From positions 124,001 through 188,000 of the forward strand of contig JBAJFG010000356.1 in the NCBI GenBank assembly GCA_037903475.1: DNA of 64,000 nt, given 5' to 3'. Source of the stretch: Ancylostoma caninum (taxonomy: Eukaryota; Nematoda; Chromadorea; Rhabditida; Ancylostomatidae). Of this stretch, positions 34,098 to 44,168 are shown piece by piece. Made by a program: the position numbers and the translations under genes. A model generated the notes under the pieces. The model was not told the DNA's origin. It did no database searches and saw only the letters and a list, made by a program, of their open reading frames with translations. The first letter of the stretch is position 1, and each line of letters begins with the position of its first letter.

Positions 34098-37000
34098 ATG
34101 GGACAGAGAGCCGCCAAGCACAACATGCAGGTGAGGAAGAGTTGCTATGTGTACGTTAGCACCTCAGAACTTAGATTTTTCAGTTGCTTAATGAGCGTAG
34201 AATACTTAATGAGCGTTTATAAAAGGAATTGTTGTACAGTGTTAGATCTAGAGAATCTAGACTCATTGACAACAAGAAAATCCGCTATAATTTTATTATT
34301 TTACTAGCATCTTTTACAAAAAGGGCTCAGTTTCCTTTTGGAAGGTGGTTACCTAAAGCTATAAGTGCACCCACACCTGCTAGGTCATTGGTTCATAGTA
34401 GAACATTGGTCACAGCAGGTTTAATTTTATTAATAAATTTTAGTAAGGTTATGTTAAATGGTGAAGTAATAATAATTATTTTGTTAGTTGGTTTGTTTAC
34501 TATGTTTTTTTTTTCGAGGGTTGCTGCTTTGGTACAGGAAGATATAAAAAATGCATTATCTCAAATAGGTTTTTCTATAGTTACTTTAGGTTTAAGTATA
34601 AAAAAACATAATTTCATTCAACAAACCTATAAATTTCGGAAACTAGCCCTACCTGCCGTCAGCCTCATTAACAGCATTTCTTTGACTTTCACGTATCAAA
34701 GATATCTAATTCTTGTGATACTTCAGTGTAATAACAAGCAGCATCATGTGAAACTCACAGCAAAACTGTCAACATATCTCCTCCAGCAAGCATTTTCCTC
34801 CATTTTCCCTATTTCAGGCGGGCGTACGACTATATCACCAACGACACCATGCGCAGGCAATTCACAAATGGAGGCAGGCCCTGCATCGGTTGACGTCAGT
34901 TTTCTTCCTAGTCTTTCCTTGAAAGAGCTGAGACAGCTCGGATCTGTGAACAGGATTATGTGGAAACATTCCCCACCGGAAGGGCTGGAAATTTAGAAGG
35001 AATCGGGTGTAATTAACTTGTAAAGTAACCGTATGATCAGTAGACTGGTGTAGTACAGCAAGGTTTTTTTTTGAAGTACTCAGCTGAGGAAAATTTCCGT
35101 CGAGGAGTCTCCCATGAATAGTAATCGAAGTAGTAGAAATATGTGGAAAGAAAGCTGTTATATGCCACCCGAAGTGTGAGTAGAGAGTAGTTATTTGCTT
35201 ATTTATTTATTTATTTATTCGTTCATTTATTTTTTATGCATGGCTGTCTAGAAATAAATAAGGGAGCACAATTCTTCAGAGCTAGGATTGAATGTGGACG
35301 TTGTACGAATAGAATACAAGGCATAATTCAGATTTTCCTTTATATTTGAAAATCCCAAAGAAATTGGAAGGAAAATCTGCGAGTATTAAAAGAATGCTAC
35401 AATGGCATGGATATTCCACTAAGTTTACACATATTTTAGAAGCGTAGTGAGAGGAAAATATACCTTATTTATATAGCATAAAATCGAATAATCTTTTTTT
35501 GGCTATGCATTTAAGGCTTTTGTTCCTAATTTCCTTACTTGTGAGTTTTTTCCTGTTTCACACTCATGTCTTTTATTCTGCAGGACATCCAATCATCGCT
35601 ATAAGTTCTGCCTTGCGTCTAAGCGTTTGTGTTCTAACCCTTCCAATAATCGAATGTCCACGTGCTCACGGAACTTAGAAACAGTGTTTTGCATGAGACT
35701 GAAAGATGCAAATACCACGATTAAGATAGGCGTGCTCATGCAAAACACTGTTTTTCTAATTAATAGCCCTATGCCAGTGATAGTCAATCCATGGATATGC
35801 ATGGGCTTTGCATGGATCTTGCGTGGATATATGAAGGGGTTTTTTCGTGCGCTTTGTATCAAATTTGCATCGGATTTTTGAACACGAAGGGGTTCTGCAT
35901 GGGTTTTGCATGGATTTGACCATTGCTGGTATAGAACTATTGATTAAAATATTGCGTGTCTCAATCGTGAGATTTGCATCTTTCAGTGTCATGCAAAACA
36001 CGATTTTTAAGTTTGCTGAGTAGCTGGAAATTTTAGGAAACCTTAGAACAGTGTTTTGCATCGGTGTGCATGGTTTTTGCATGAGATTGAGAAAATCGGT
36101 GGTTTCTCATGCGTTTTGCACCGGATTTGCATCTGATTTGAGGATGCATGGGTTTTGCATAAGTAAACATGGGTTTGCATGGATTTGACCACTGTGGGTA
36201 TAGCCATTGATTCAAAAGAACCATGTTTTGCTCGAACATGCATGTTTTATTCGTGGGATTTGCTTCTTTCAATCTCATGCAAAACACGGTTCGTAGGTCT
36301 CCTGAGATTATTCAAATATCCATTTGAAATTATTCATTCGGATATATGAACCACCGTCCATGAGTATTGTGTTGTTGAATAGTTATTTTTTGGTAATGTA
36401 GTAATGTGCCGTATATATCTGGATTATATCAAGCGCTGGTCATGAAAATCATATTTTTTTTCTTTTTCTAACCTCACTATCGTATAATTCCTGTAGGAAT
36501 ACGTAATTTAATGTAGCTATATGTAACGTATAACTTAAATAAAAAATACTGTAGCTAAGGCATTCCACAGAATCTTCTCGAATCATGCATAGAGGTGTCA
36601 AATATTCTGAGTGGTGTCGCAGGTGTACTACAACGCCACTACAACGCAATTTTCTAAGGATTACACTAAGACTGTTACAGGAGGCAAGTAGAGAATATCA
36701 ACTCTTGTAGGAATTCAATTATCGTGCGTGCGAAATGATGTTGATGGTCTTGTTCTGCAAGCTATGCACACCCTGAGTTCCAAGACATTCTGCCGAATAC
36801 CGTACTTGTAGTATATTTATTGCAACAGTTTCGAAATGAACCCGCACTCAAAAATAAACGACATTCATCAGGTGAATTCTAGGTGGAATACATAATATGC
36901 AGGATTTGAGGGCAATTACAAAATGCTAGTGGGGTAAAAGGGACATCAAAAGAGCAGCTGTTCGACGGAAAACGGCTGCAATTCCCACAAATCCCCCACA

Positions 37001-40000
37001 CAGGGCTTGTACAATTCTGGGCTTCAAATCCAGTTCGTTTCAGAAACGCTGAAGACCGCTTCATCACGCTCGGCTACCTCGCGCAGGCGTTCTGCGACAG
37101 CGGCGAGTTCGAGGCGATGCTGCACTACGCTCTGCAGCAGATGGAACTCGCCAACGAACGTCACGACGAGTACATGAAGAGCGAGGCGTTCCTGAACCTG
37201 GCCAAAGCGTACGAGCGACTCGCCGACTTTAGCAAAGTACGACGCTTTTCACAGATTTTTCTATAGGTACTTCAACACAAAATATTCCAGGCCTTAAGTT
37301 ACGGCAAAGCGAGTCTTCAGCACCCGAGCATGGATCCACGGACACCGGGATATGCTCACTTAGGTGCACAGAACTTTTCGAATCTGTCATAGTTCCACTT
37401 GTCTCTGGAGCTCTGAAAAAAATGTAATTTTCAGCGATAGCATGTGCGCACCTCGGCTTCAGTCAGTTCCAGAACTGTCTTGAGGCGTTCGAACAAGCAA
37501 TGAACGTCGCGAACGAAACCGGTGACAAACTACTCGAGCTGCAAATTTGCGTGGGGCTCGGTTCGCTGTTCACACTGTTGAGGTGACATCAGTCCGTGGG
37601 AGTTCATTCTTCCTGCAGATGGTTTGATGCATTTTTTTAGGGACTTGTCGAAAGCGTTGATATTTCTGCGGAATGCAATGGCAATCATTCAGTCCGTCAC
37701 AGTTGACGACGTCCACGCAAAGTACAGGTACGCCTCCTACGTTGCTTCCGGTTGAAAAAGCCCTTTGATAACTGGGACATCTATTTTTTTGGGAAAAACA
37801 AACATTATTCCATTATAATCTGTCAACTTCTTAATATAGAAAAAATCTATAGAAAATGTCTGCAAGGTGAAACAATGTGAAAAACCATCCGAATCTTGCA
37901 CAGGTTGCATAGGTTGTTACAAGACTTTCTGAGATGAAATCTCCAAATCCAGTGCCCATATGCTTAAACTATCTACATTTATGATCGTGAAAAACCTGGA
38001 AATTGCTAACGACCTGGTCAGCATTGATGTTTTGCTTTTTTTTTGAAAGAAAAGCAAAAAAGGAAGAAAAAGGCTGAAGACATTAGAAAAACACCAATAC
38101 CAGCGACGTCCAGCAACCATCGTCCAGCTGATCTCCCACGCCGCGTAGATGGTGCGGTGCGGCAGACCAGGAATACGAAATTCTATGGTGCAAGAGTAAG
38201 TGAGTGAGTGAGTGACCGGCACAGTGAGCATGTAAATTTCTGTTGTGGAGTCACAGGAGAGACCACGCCCTCCTTGCTACCGCGTGTTCATGAGTAGGGG
38301 CACAGGTGCGATGGGTGATGACATCATGAATGATGCTATGAGCCAGCACTATGCTTTTCGTTTCCATTTTAAATAAATATGATGATGAACTCCAAATTGA
38401 GATCATCTCATTTTTATGGGACATGATCAAGTTTGAGCAATTTTTCATGTTTCATTTAGCTTTCTGGTTCAATAATTCCACTGTTCAAATGATTTAGCTT
38501 TATGTTCCCCTTGGTCATCTAACAAACCTGTTTCCTGCAAACATCCCAGAAATGACCTCCTTTTCTTGGTCAGGGCATTTTTGTCATACTTTTCAAGCAA
38601 TATTTTTTTTTGACTTTTCCACTAATTTTAACCATAATTGTCGACATACTAATTAACACAGATGCCAGATCATCATTTAATTGTAGCGCTTCAGATGCAC
38701 AATTCTATACCACCTCTCAGTCGCTTTGCGGATGCGAGGGTCACTTGTGGAGGCGAAGGAAGCCTGCGATGTAAGTGCTCATATGGCATGGATTATGATA
38801 GTGAACTCCTGATCATCATCATATCCTTAGTAGTCGATTTCCTTCCTTATAACCGACGAAGCAACCTTCAAAATAATTCTTTAAATCACCGTACGCGGTT
38901 CTTTTTTGAATTCGTTCCTAGGCAAATTGCAGAAAATTCAAATAGACAACATCGAAAGTAAGCATCACCAAAGTGGTTATTTCAGGAAGCGCTACAATTA
39001 GCTTCTGAAACTGGCAACCGAGCCCTTCACGCCAGATGCATGTGCAGTCTGGCTGACATTTACCGGGAATTGGGAGAATCTGAAGCAAAGGAGACAATAA
39101 CGGTGAGCTCTCAGTTATTTCGCTGGGTGGCTTGGAGATGCAAGGGCTTCAACGGTGTTTAGGCTTGAGTAGGCCTCTTTGTGGAACATATTTTGTTCTA
39201 ACTAGCTTTTTTTGTTGTTGCAGAAGTCCTGGGCCAGGTACGAGGAGGCATACCGAGTGTTGCGAGCGTCACAGGATCGTATGGGTGAAGTGCTGGTGCT
39301 GGCTAGCATGGCTAAAAGTGCCTCGGAGAGTCGCTCTCACTACACCGGGCAATGCGAATGCCAAGCAATCCAGCTCAACAAGAAATGCCTGGATATCGCT
39401 AGATCTTTAGGATGCAAGGTAAGCTCTTACTGGTTGACAAAATTGGTTGTAGAAATCAACTCGCAGAAATTCAGCACGTAATGCTAAAGTGCCATTCTCG
39501 TTTGGCGGATCTTTACTCACAACTGAACGATGAGGATAGTGAGGAGGTCGCGCGAAGAGCGGCCAGTCAACTCACCCAGGAAATGGAGCTGTTTTGCAAT
39601 TTTTGCGGGCAAAGGTGAATTCTGATCCCTTCTCTGCAATTTTCCCACTTTTAATAGCAGCTCATTTAGGTATGGAATCAAGGACGAAAGCCTACAAGCA
39701 TTGAGATGTTCACATGTCTTTCACGAAAGGTATTTTCCTTCTTTTGATTTTTTTTCCGAGTTTTAGAAACTGATGGCCACTTTCTAGATGCCTTCACACA
39801 TTCCTTTTGGAGCGCGAGGACCAAACGTGTCCAAAGTGTCGCTGCCGAGCTATTCTATCCGACAACATCTCGATGAGAACGCCGAGCATTTGCTCTACTG
39901 TGCCCGATGCACAATCACCAAGCAGTATGTGTTTTTTTTAATTGTAAAAACGGTGTAAAAATCCCGCAAAAACACAACTGGTAAATTGTTCTGATGGAGA

Positions 40001-40491
40001 ACTCGTTAAGTTTCTACAGTAACCAGCAAATTTCAGCTTCACAGTTGCCGGTACCCTCGGGTGCAGTGAAAACACCGCTTATAGCTGCAGCTGCAGAACT
40101 TGGTGACACACGGCCACAGTCGACTCTGTCGAGGGCTACAGCAAGGTGAGTTTCATGGGTTTTGAGGGTACCGTAGAGTAAGTATTATACTACCGCAAAT
40201 TCAGACAAGCCGAGCGGGATATAGATCGCCTTGATCGTACGCTGGATCGGATGGAAAATCGGAACGACACGAGCACGTTGAAGAAAACGAAGCCACCGCC
40301 GCCACCACGGAAACCCTGCTGCTCTAAGGTTGTCGTGACCAGTTCATGACAAATTATTTGACGTTGGTGACCACGATTGATTTCAGGATGGCTTCCCGCC
40401 GTCGTCGGTGGTGTCGTTACCACCGCCGATGCCGTTGCCGGAGACTGGGCCGCTCGTCTTCTCACGGGCACCCACCATCACTGACGTTTAG
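34098..40491 (+). CDS. rpy-1: Rapsyn (43-kDa receptor-associated protein of the synapse)
   Basis: Rapsyn clusters acetylcholine receptors under the muscle membrane. Exons, all in phase: 34,098-34,130; 34,818-34,894; 37,044-37,236; 37,291-37,363; 37,435-37,582; 37,641-37,727; 38,695-38,770; 38,986-39,102; 39,224-39,418; 39,475-39,614; 39,670-39,729; 39,788-39,924; 40,037-40,145; 40,205-40,328; 40,387-40,491. They join into 557 residues. Visible features: [10 protein letters not shown] start with Gly2 for myristoylation, as in vertebrate MGQ; TPR-type helical repeats through about residue 333 (e.g. [18 protein letters not shown]); and RING-H2 at 374-417 ([17 protein letters not shown]). A proline-rich tail ([11 protein letters not shown]) of about 140 residues runs beyond the RING, where the roughly 412-residue vertebrate protein ends; it finishes ITDV, like a PDZ ligand. 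An in-frame ATG at 34,050 would add 16 residues; I prefer 34,098 by homology. Confidence 0.92.
34277..34602 (+). pseudogene. nad5: Nuclear copy of mitochondrial nad5 fragment (NUMT) in rpy-1 intron 1
   Basis: The translation matches the most conserved part of NADH dehydrogenase subunit 5: [19 protein letters not shown], then LVHS-TLVTAG and a [13 protein letters not shown] segment. At conserved serine positions (TKSAQ, HSSTLV) the DNA has AGG or AGA codons, which mean serine in invertebrate mitochondria but arginine in the nucleus. ATA codons sit where methionine is expected. So the piece came from mitochondrial DNA. About five codons after EDIK seem missing compared with the family. It lies inside intron 1 of the rapsyn gene (34,131-34,817) in sense orientation and is not part of the message. 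Ends are approximate. Confidence 0.88.
35683..36294. repeat. Cluster of three ~125-bp repeats in inverted and direct order, rpy-1 intron 2
   Basis: A unit beginning gtgttttgcatgagactgaa and passing through gatgcaaat and cacgatt to ggtcaaatccatgcaaaacc occurs once on the plus strand (from about 35,684) and twice on the minus strand (from about 36,003 and 36,294 leftward). The first two units face each other and could form a hairpin of about 320 bp. Within the first unit, aacagtgttttgcatgag and its exact inverse are 40 bases apart. The motif TTTTGCATG or its inverse occurs more than a dozen times. It lies in the 2.15-kb second intron of the rapsyn gene. Confidence 0.7.
38011..38170. mobile_element. 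Fold-back element family F, copy in rpy-1 intron 6
   Basis: The right part (aaacaccaataccagc through cgtccagcaaccatcgtcc to gcggcagaccagg) matches the outer arms of the 41,359-41,598 element. The left arm is short (gacctggtcagcattgatg). It is non-coding and sits inside the intron between 37,727 and 38,695. Confidence 0.6.
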
Positions 40492-41054
40492 CTAACTTAG
40501 GAATCTCTATTCGTTTATTCCCCGGAACTATTCCAGACGAGTGCGAATCATAGCGAATGTACTCGATTTTTCTCGAAACTCCCGCCCGCCGCCCCCGACC
40601 AAATTGCGAATGTCCCCTGAATCAGGCGAATGTTCTAGTGAACATTGTTGTGATATGTCCTGACACTGCCTTGTGCCCAGTTCCTCGAACACTTTCATGC
40701 CCTCCTACCTTTCCATACCGCTATCTGGCGTGCGTGCGTGCGTGCGCCGCGTCCGTTTCCTTTTCCAAGAGCCATTCGCATCGCTTTCGTTTCCCGTAAC
40801 ACTCTTCCGTAGCATTGTGTATCTCTTCTTTGTTCACTTTTCCCACTATTTGACCCCCAAACGCTCAGCTGCCGTATTTGTATACAGTCGACGACTTCAC
40901 GTCACGTTCTAGGTAATGATGGAAAATGAGAGTTTTCTTAAGAATCATCGCGTCTTTGTATTTGTGCTAGAATGGGCTTTTGGAAGAACCTCAGTGTATA
41001 ATGTACAATTTGTTATATTTTCAACCGCCATGATCTCAGCTTTAAGAAGTGCTA

Positions 41055-41060
41055 AATAAA
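41055..41060 (+). other. Polyadenylation signal AATAAA, likely rpy-1 3' end
   Basis: This is the first canonical AATAAA after the stop codon at 40,491, giving a 3' untranslated region of about 580 bases. That region holds a short (TGCG)n run at about 40,729-40,746. No other gene signal separates it from rpy-1. Confidence 0.5.
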
Positions 41061-41358
41061 TTATTTATGTCAGTTGCAGTAGTATACCTCTTCTCTCGGA
41101 TGAACAGTCATAAAACACAGGAAGAGTCAAAGTTGTGGGTACACTGAGCACTGTAAAAGTTATGATGCTAGTGAATTCCGAGTTGTTTGTTTTTGGAATT
41201 TTGTGTATTTTACAGTTCAAATGCTCCTCTTCCTGCTCCTATCCCGTGATTAAACCTGTCCTTTTGAGCATGGTCCGCTCCTGTACCTAGTGTCCGCCTC
41301 CCATCGCCTAGCAACACAGCAATGCCGGTATAACATTTTTACACTGAGGAAAACCACT

Positions 41359-41598
41359 CACCTGGTCTTCCGCGCCGCATCACCTACGCATCGCGGTAGA
41401 CCAGCTCGAGGCTGTGGTTGTGGGTTGTTCTGGTTGCTGGTGTCGATGTTTTGCTCATGTTTATCTCAATGAGAACAAAGACACAAGGGAAAACGGTGGA
41501 AAATATAAGCAAAACACCATGGTCAGCAGTGCTCGACGAACACAGCTCCCAGCTGACCTGCCGCGACGCGTAGGTGGCCCAACGCTGCAAACCTGGTG
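41359..41598. mobile_element. Fold-back element family F, ~95-bp inverted arms
   Basis: The left arm starts cacctggtcttccgcgccgc. The right arm, inverted, starts caccaggtttgcagcgttgg. They stay similar for about 95 bases, through cacctacgcatcgcggtaga and gatgttttgct. The loop is about 45 bases. A partial relative lies in intron 6 of rpy-1. Confidence 0.7.
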
Positions 41599-41616
41599 AG
41601 CGGTTTTTTTTATTAT

Positions 41617-43400
41617 GCAGAAAAAATATATATATATATTTATTTATTACATGAATGAATCATGTGACAATATCACCTCATAAACAACATAAAAAACCTC
41701 TGAAAGGAAAAATTGAATCCGATCAAGGCGAAATGAAAAAAAAACTACAACACAGTTAACGCAAAAAAAATTTAAAAAAGGAATGTACCAGATACAATAA
41801 AAAGAGATGTCGCCGTTGCTTTTGGTACTCTCAAGAAGGCAGGTGACTAAGCAGCTTTTTGAAAATGAATGAACACTAACAGGTAACGCACGTTTTCTGC
41901 CAAGTTTTGCATATTCCGACCCTCCTCTATTGAAGAAAAGTTAAATCTAACAGAATGTCTAGCCCTGGGGATGACTGGTTTCAATGCCTGACCTCTAGTA
42001 TTTGATGACCGCATCGAGCAGAATACACTCGAAGGAAGACTGCTTGTTCCAGTAATTATTTTATGAAACATGATCAAATCAAATCTTTTCCTCCTTAAAG
42101 CCAGAGTGTCCAATGAAAAATTTAAGTTTCGTTCCAGAGAATTGGGAATCTCTGAATAGACAAAACCGAGCTGTCTAATCATCAACTTCCTCGTGAAACA
42201 GTTTTGAACTTTTTCAATTTTTTCAATAAGTTTCTTCTTATGAGGACTGAAAACTACAGTGCCATACTCTAAAATTGGCCTCACATAAGTCTTGTAAGCT
42301 TGAAGAAGCACCTGGACGTTGTTGGTTGTCAGTGATCTAAATAATTTATGCAACATTGCATACGCCTTTCCTACAACTATGTCGCAGTGAGTTTCAAAGT
42401 CAAGCTTATTGGTTACATGAAATCCAAGATCCCGCATATGATTTACAACTTCAATAGCGACCCCATTCAGATGGTAAACGAACTCGGGAGAATTGGCACC
42501 AATTCTTAATACCTTACTCTTGTGATCAGAGAGTGGAAGTTCCCAGATCTTGGACCATTCCGCTACCGCATCAATGCCCCGCTGTAATGTAAAACAATCA
42601 CTCGCGTCTGAGAGCTGTTTGTATATTTTAATGTCATCGGCAAACGCGCAACAGTTGAGTTCCAGATTGGAGATTAAAGTGGGCAATTCAAAGGTGTAGA
42701 CGATAAACAGTATCGGGGAAAGAACACCCCCTTGAGGCACCCCACACTGAGCTGCCCTGGGATGAGAAAGGATGTCATTTACTCTTACGCAGAACTTTCG
42801 ACCCTCAAGGAAAGCTCGAATCCAGGCTATTATGCGGGGATGCACCCCAATCAACCCCAATTTGTAGATCAACTTTGTATGAGGCACCCTATCGAAAGCT
42901 TTACAGAAGTCTAGATAGACAATGTCCACACTCTTACTCGATTCTAGAGATGTAGTCCAGTCGTTCAACTCCTGGAGTACAGCCGTAACGGTGGATTTGC
43001 CTTTCTGAAATCCGTGTTGGTACTGAGAAATGATGGCGTGTTTCTCCAAATGGTCTAGTAATCTTTTCTTTATTATCTTTTCAAATAATCTTGCAAAAAT
43101 TGAAGTTATGCTTACTGGTCTGTAATTAAAAAGGGACGTATGTGGTGCCTTCTTCGGAATTGGAGTGACGTAGGAAATTTTCCATCTGGTAGGAACTTCA
43201 GCACGCATAAAGCTCAGATTAAATATATAAGCTAGAGGACCAGCAATTTTTGGAGCTACCTCCTTTATGAACCCTAAAGGAATTTCATCCGGGGTGACTG
43301 ATCTGGACCTAGGCCATTTGGAAAGAAGTGTGTAAATAACCGAAACCCGTACGTTTGCACATGCGTTGTTTATAAGTGTGCTGGAATGCCACCGAGTGAT
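41617..43400 (-). mobile_element. 5'-truncated CR1/Jockey-like non-LTR retrotransposon
   Basis: A minus-strand LINE fragment: reverse transcriptase frame (43,400-41,847), a short 3' untranslated region, and an AT-rich tail of TAA/TA repeats at about 41,617-41,650. No endonuclease domain is present upstream, so the 5' half was lost, as is common after incomplete reverse transcription. Target duplication not resolved. Confidence 0.8.
41847..43400 (-). CDS. Reverse transcriptase of CR1/Jockey-like LINE (5' partial)
   Basis: The frame is open from just after an upstream stop at 43,403-43,401 to TAG at 41,847, 517 codons. Motifs in order: a divergent form of the block that usually reads SPGPD (WPRSRSVTPDEIP); PIPKKAPHTSLFNYRPVS; the first catalytic-aspartate block (YLDFCKAFDRVPH); GVPQGGVLSPILF; FADD (CAFADDIKIY), the catalytic pair; then LGFHVTNKLDF and a C-terminal YVRPILEYGTVVFSP. 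These are typical of CR1/Jockey-group enzymes that copy element RNA into DNA at a nicked target. The RT core has no stops or frameshifts, suggesting a fairly recent insertion. The first in-frame ATG (43,208) lies within the RT domain, so the copy is 5' truncated and cannot move by itself. Confidence 0.88.
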   Translation of the reverse strand: MTRWHSSTLINNACANVRVSVIYTLLSKWPRSRSVTPDEIPLGFIKEVAPKIAGPLAYIFNLSFMRAEVPTRWKISYVTPIPKKAPHTSLFNYRPVSITSIFARLFEKIIKKRLLDHLEKHAIISQYQHGFQKGKSTVTAVLQELNDWTTSLESSKSVDIVYLDFCKAFDRVPHTKLIYKLGLIGVHPRIIAWIRAFLEGRKFCVRVNDILSHPRAAQCGVPQGGVLSPILFIVYTFELPTLISNLELNCCAFADDIKIYKQLSDASDCFTLQRGIDAVAEWSKIWELPLSDHKSKVLRIGANSPEFVYHLNGVAIEVVNHMRDLGFHVTNKLDFETHCDIVVGKAYAMLHKLFRSLTTNNVQVLLQAYKTYVRPILEYGTVVFSPHKKKLIEKIEKVQNCFTRKLMIRQLGFVYSEIPNSLERNLNFSLDTLALRRKRFDLIMFHKIITGTSSLPSSVFCSMRSSNTRGQALKPVIPRARHSVRFNFSSIEEGRNMQNLAENVRYLLVFIHFQKAA

Positions 43401-44152
43401 CTACCACGTCGATATCCTGCAAACAGAAGGTGATAGCTCTACACGCTGGGGATGCCGTTCTATCTAGTGTTGCTTGAAACGAATACTATAGAGACGTCAG
43501 TGAGAAAAATGTGAGGAACCACCAGAAGCTGAACATTCTTAATGAGTGCAAGTGTCATCCAATTGCGGACTCTGCAAGAAAATCCAGGAACTGTGCTAGC
43601 ATGATTCTTTCGATTCATCAGCTTCAATAGGTACCTTTCTAGCCCTCAAATCTCCGCTCATTTCTACTCCAGCTGACTGGTTCATAGATCAATTATATGC
43701 TTAAAAACGCATTCATAGCCGCACTTAAAGGCAGTGTATCACCAAGTTTGATGATTTGTAGATATTAGCAGACTCTAGTCCTTCTCGTCACGCTGACTCC
43801 AGTGATGTATACTTCAAAACGACAAAACCCGTGTTCGGAGGGTCCCAAGGTGCAGTTCACGGACCACTTAGACAGAGCGGTCCGTCTCTGTCCAAGTGGT
43901 CCGTGAACTGCACCTTTTCTGGCCATCGCCACTGCAACGTTGGCCAACACGTCTTTACATAGCCGATCGATAAGATCAACACCTTCGTGGGCATATTTTT
44001 AATTTATTAGGTGCTAACATTAGTCCTTAAGCTTTTTTTTCAGATTCACTTTCTTCCAGCAATTTGTTAGCTCTTAGGTGCAAGTCATATACGATGCGAA
44101 AGCGCTAATCTCCCTCTACAAGAGTTCTATAAAAAGGGTATTTGAAAGCAAC
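43401..44152. other. No supported gene
   Basis: AT-rich spacer between two retroelements. It includes the 70-bp hairpin at 43,847-43,916. Confidence 0.5.
43847..43916. repeat. Near-perfect hairpin, 31-bp stem and 8-base loop
   Basis: Bases 43,847-43,877 (aaggtgcagttcacggacca onward) pair with 43,886-43,916 with one mismatch. The length is like that of a short fold-back element or a small-RNA precursor. No coding capacity. Confidence 0.8.
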
Positions 44153-44168
44153 AATGTGCTGGAGTTTT
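44153..44168 (+). repeat. Left target site duplication of RTE element
   Basis: The 16-base word aatgtgctggagtttt occurs here and again at 47,612-47,627, exactly at the two ends of the RTE element. This marks both borders of the insertion. Confidence 0.95.

Noticed and set aside
34229..34996. 255-codon plus-strand open frame
   Set aside because: It is a chance fusion of the nuclear nad5 copy with intron sequence and a rapsyn exon read out of frame.
35756..36287. Minus-strand frames rich in MQNPC-like repeats
   Set aside because: Explained by the repeated catgcaaaac words of the inverted repeat cluster, inside a rapsyn intron.
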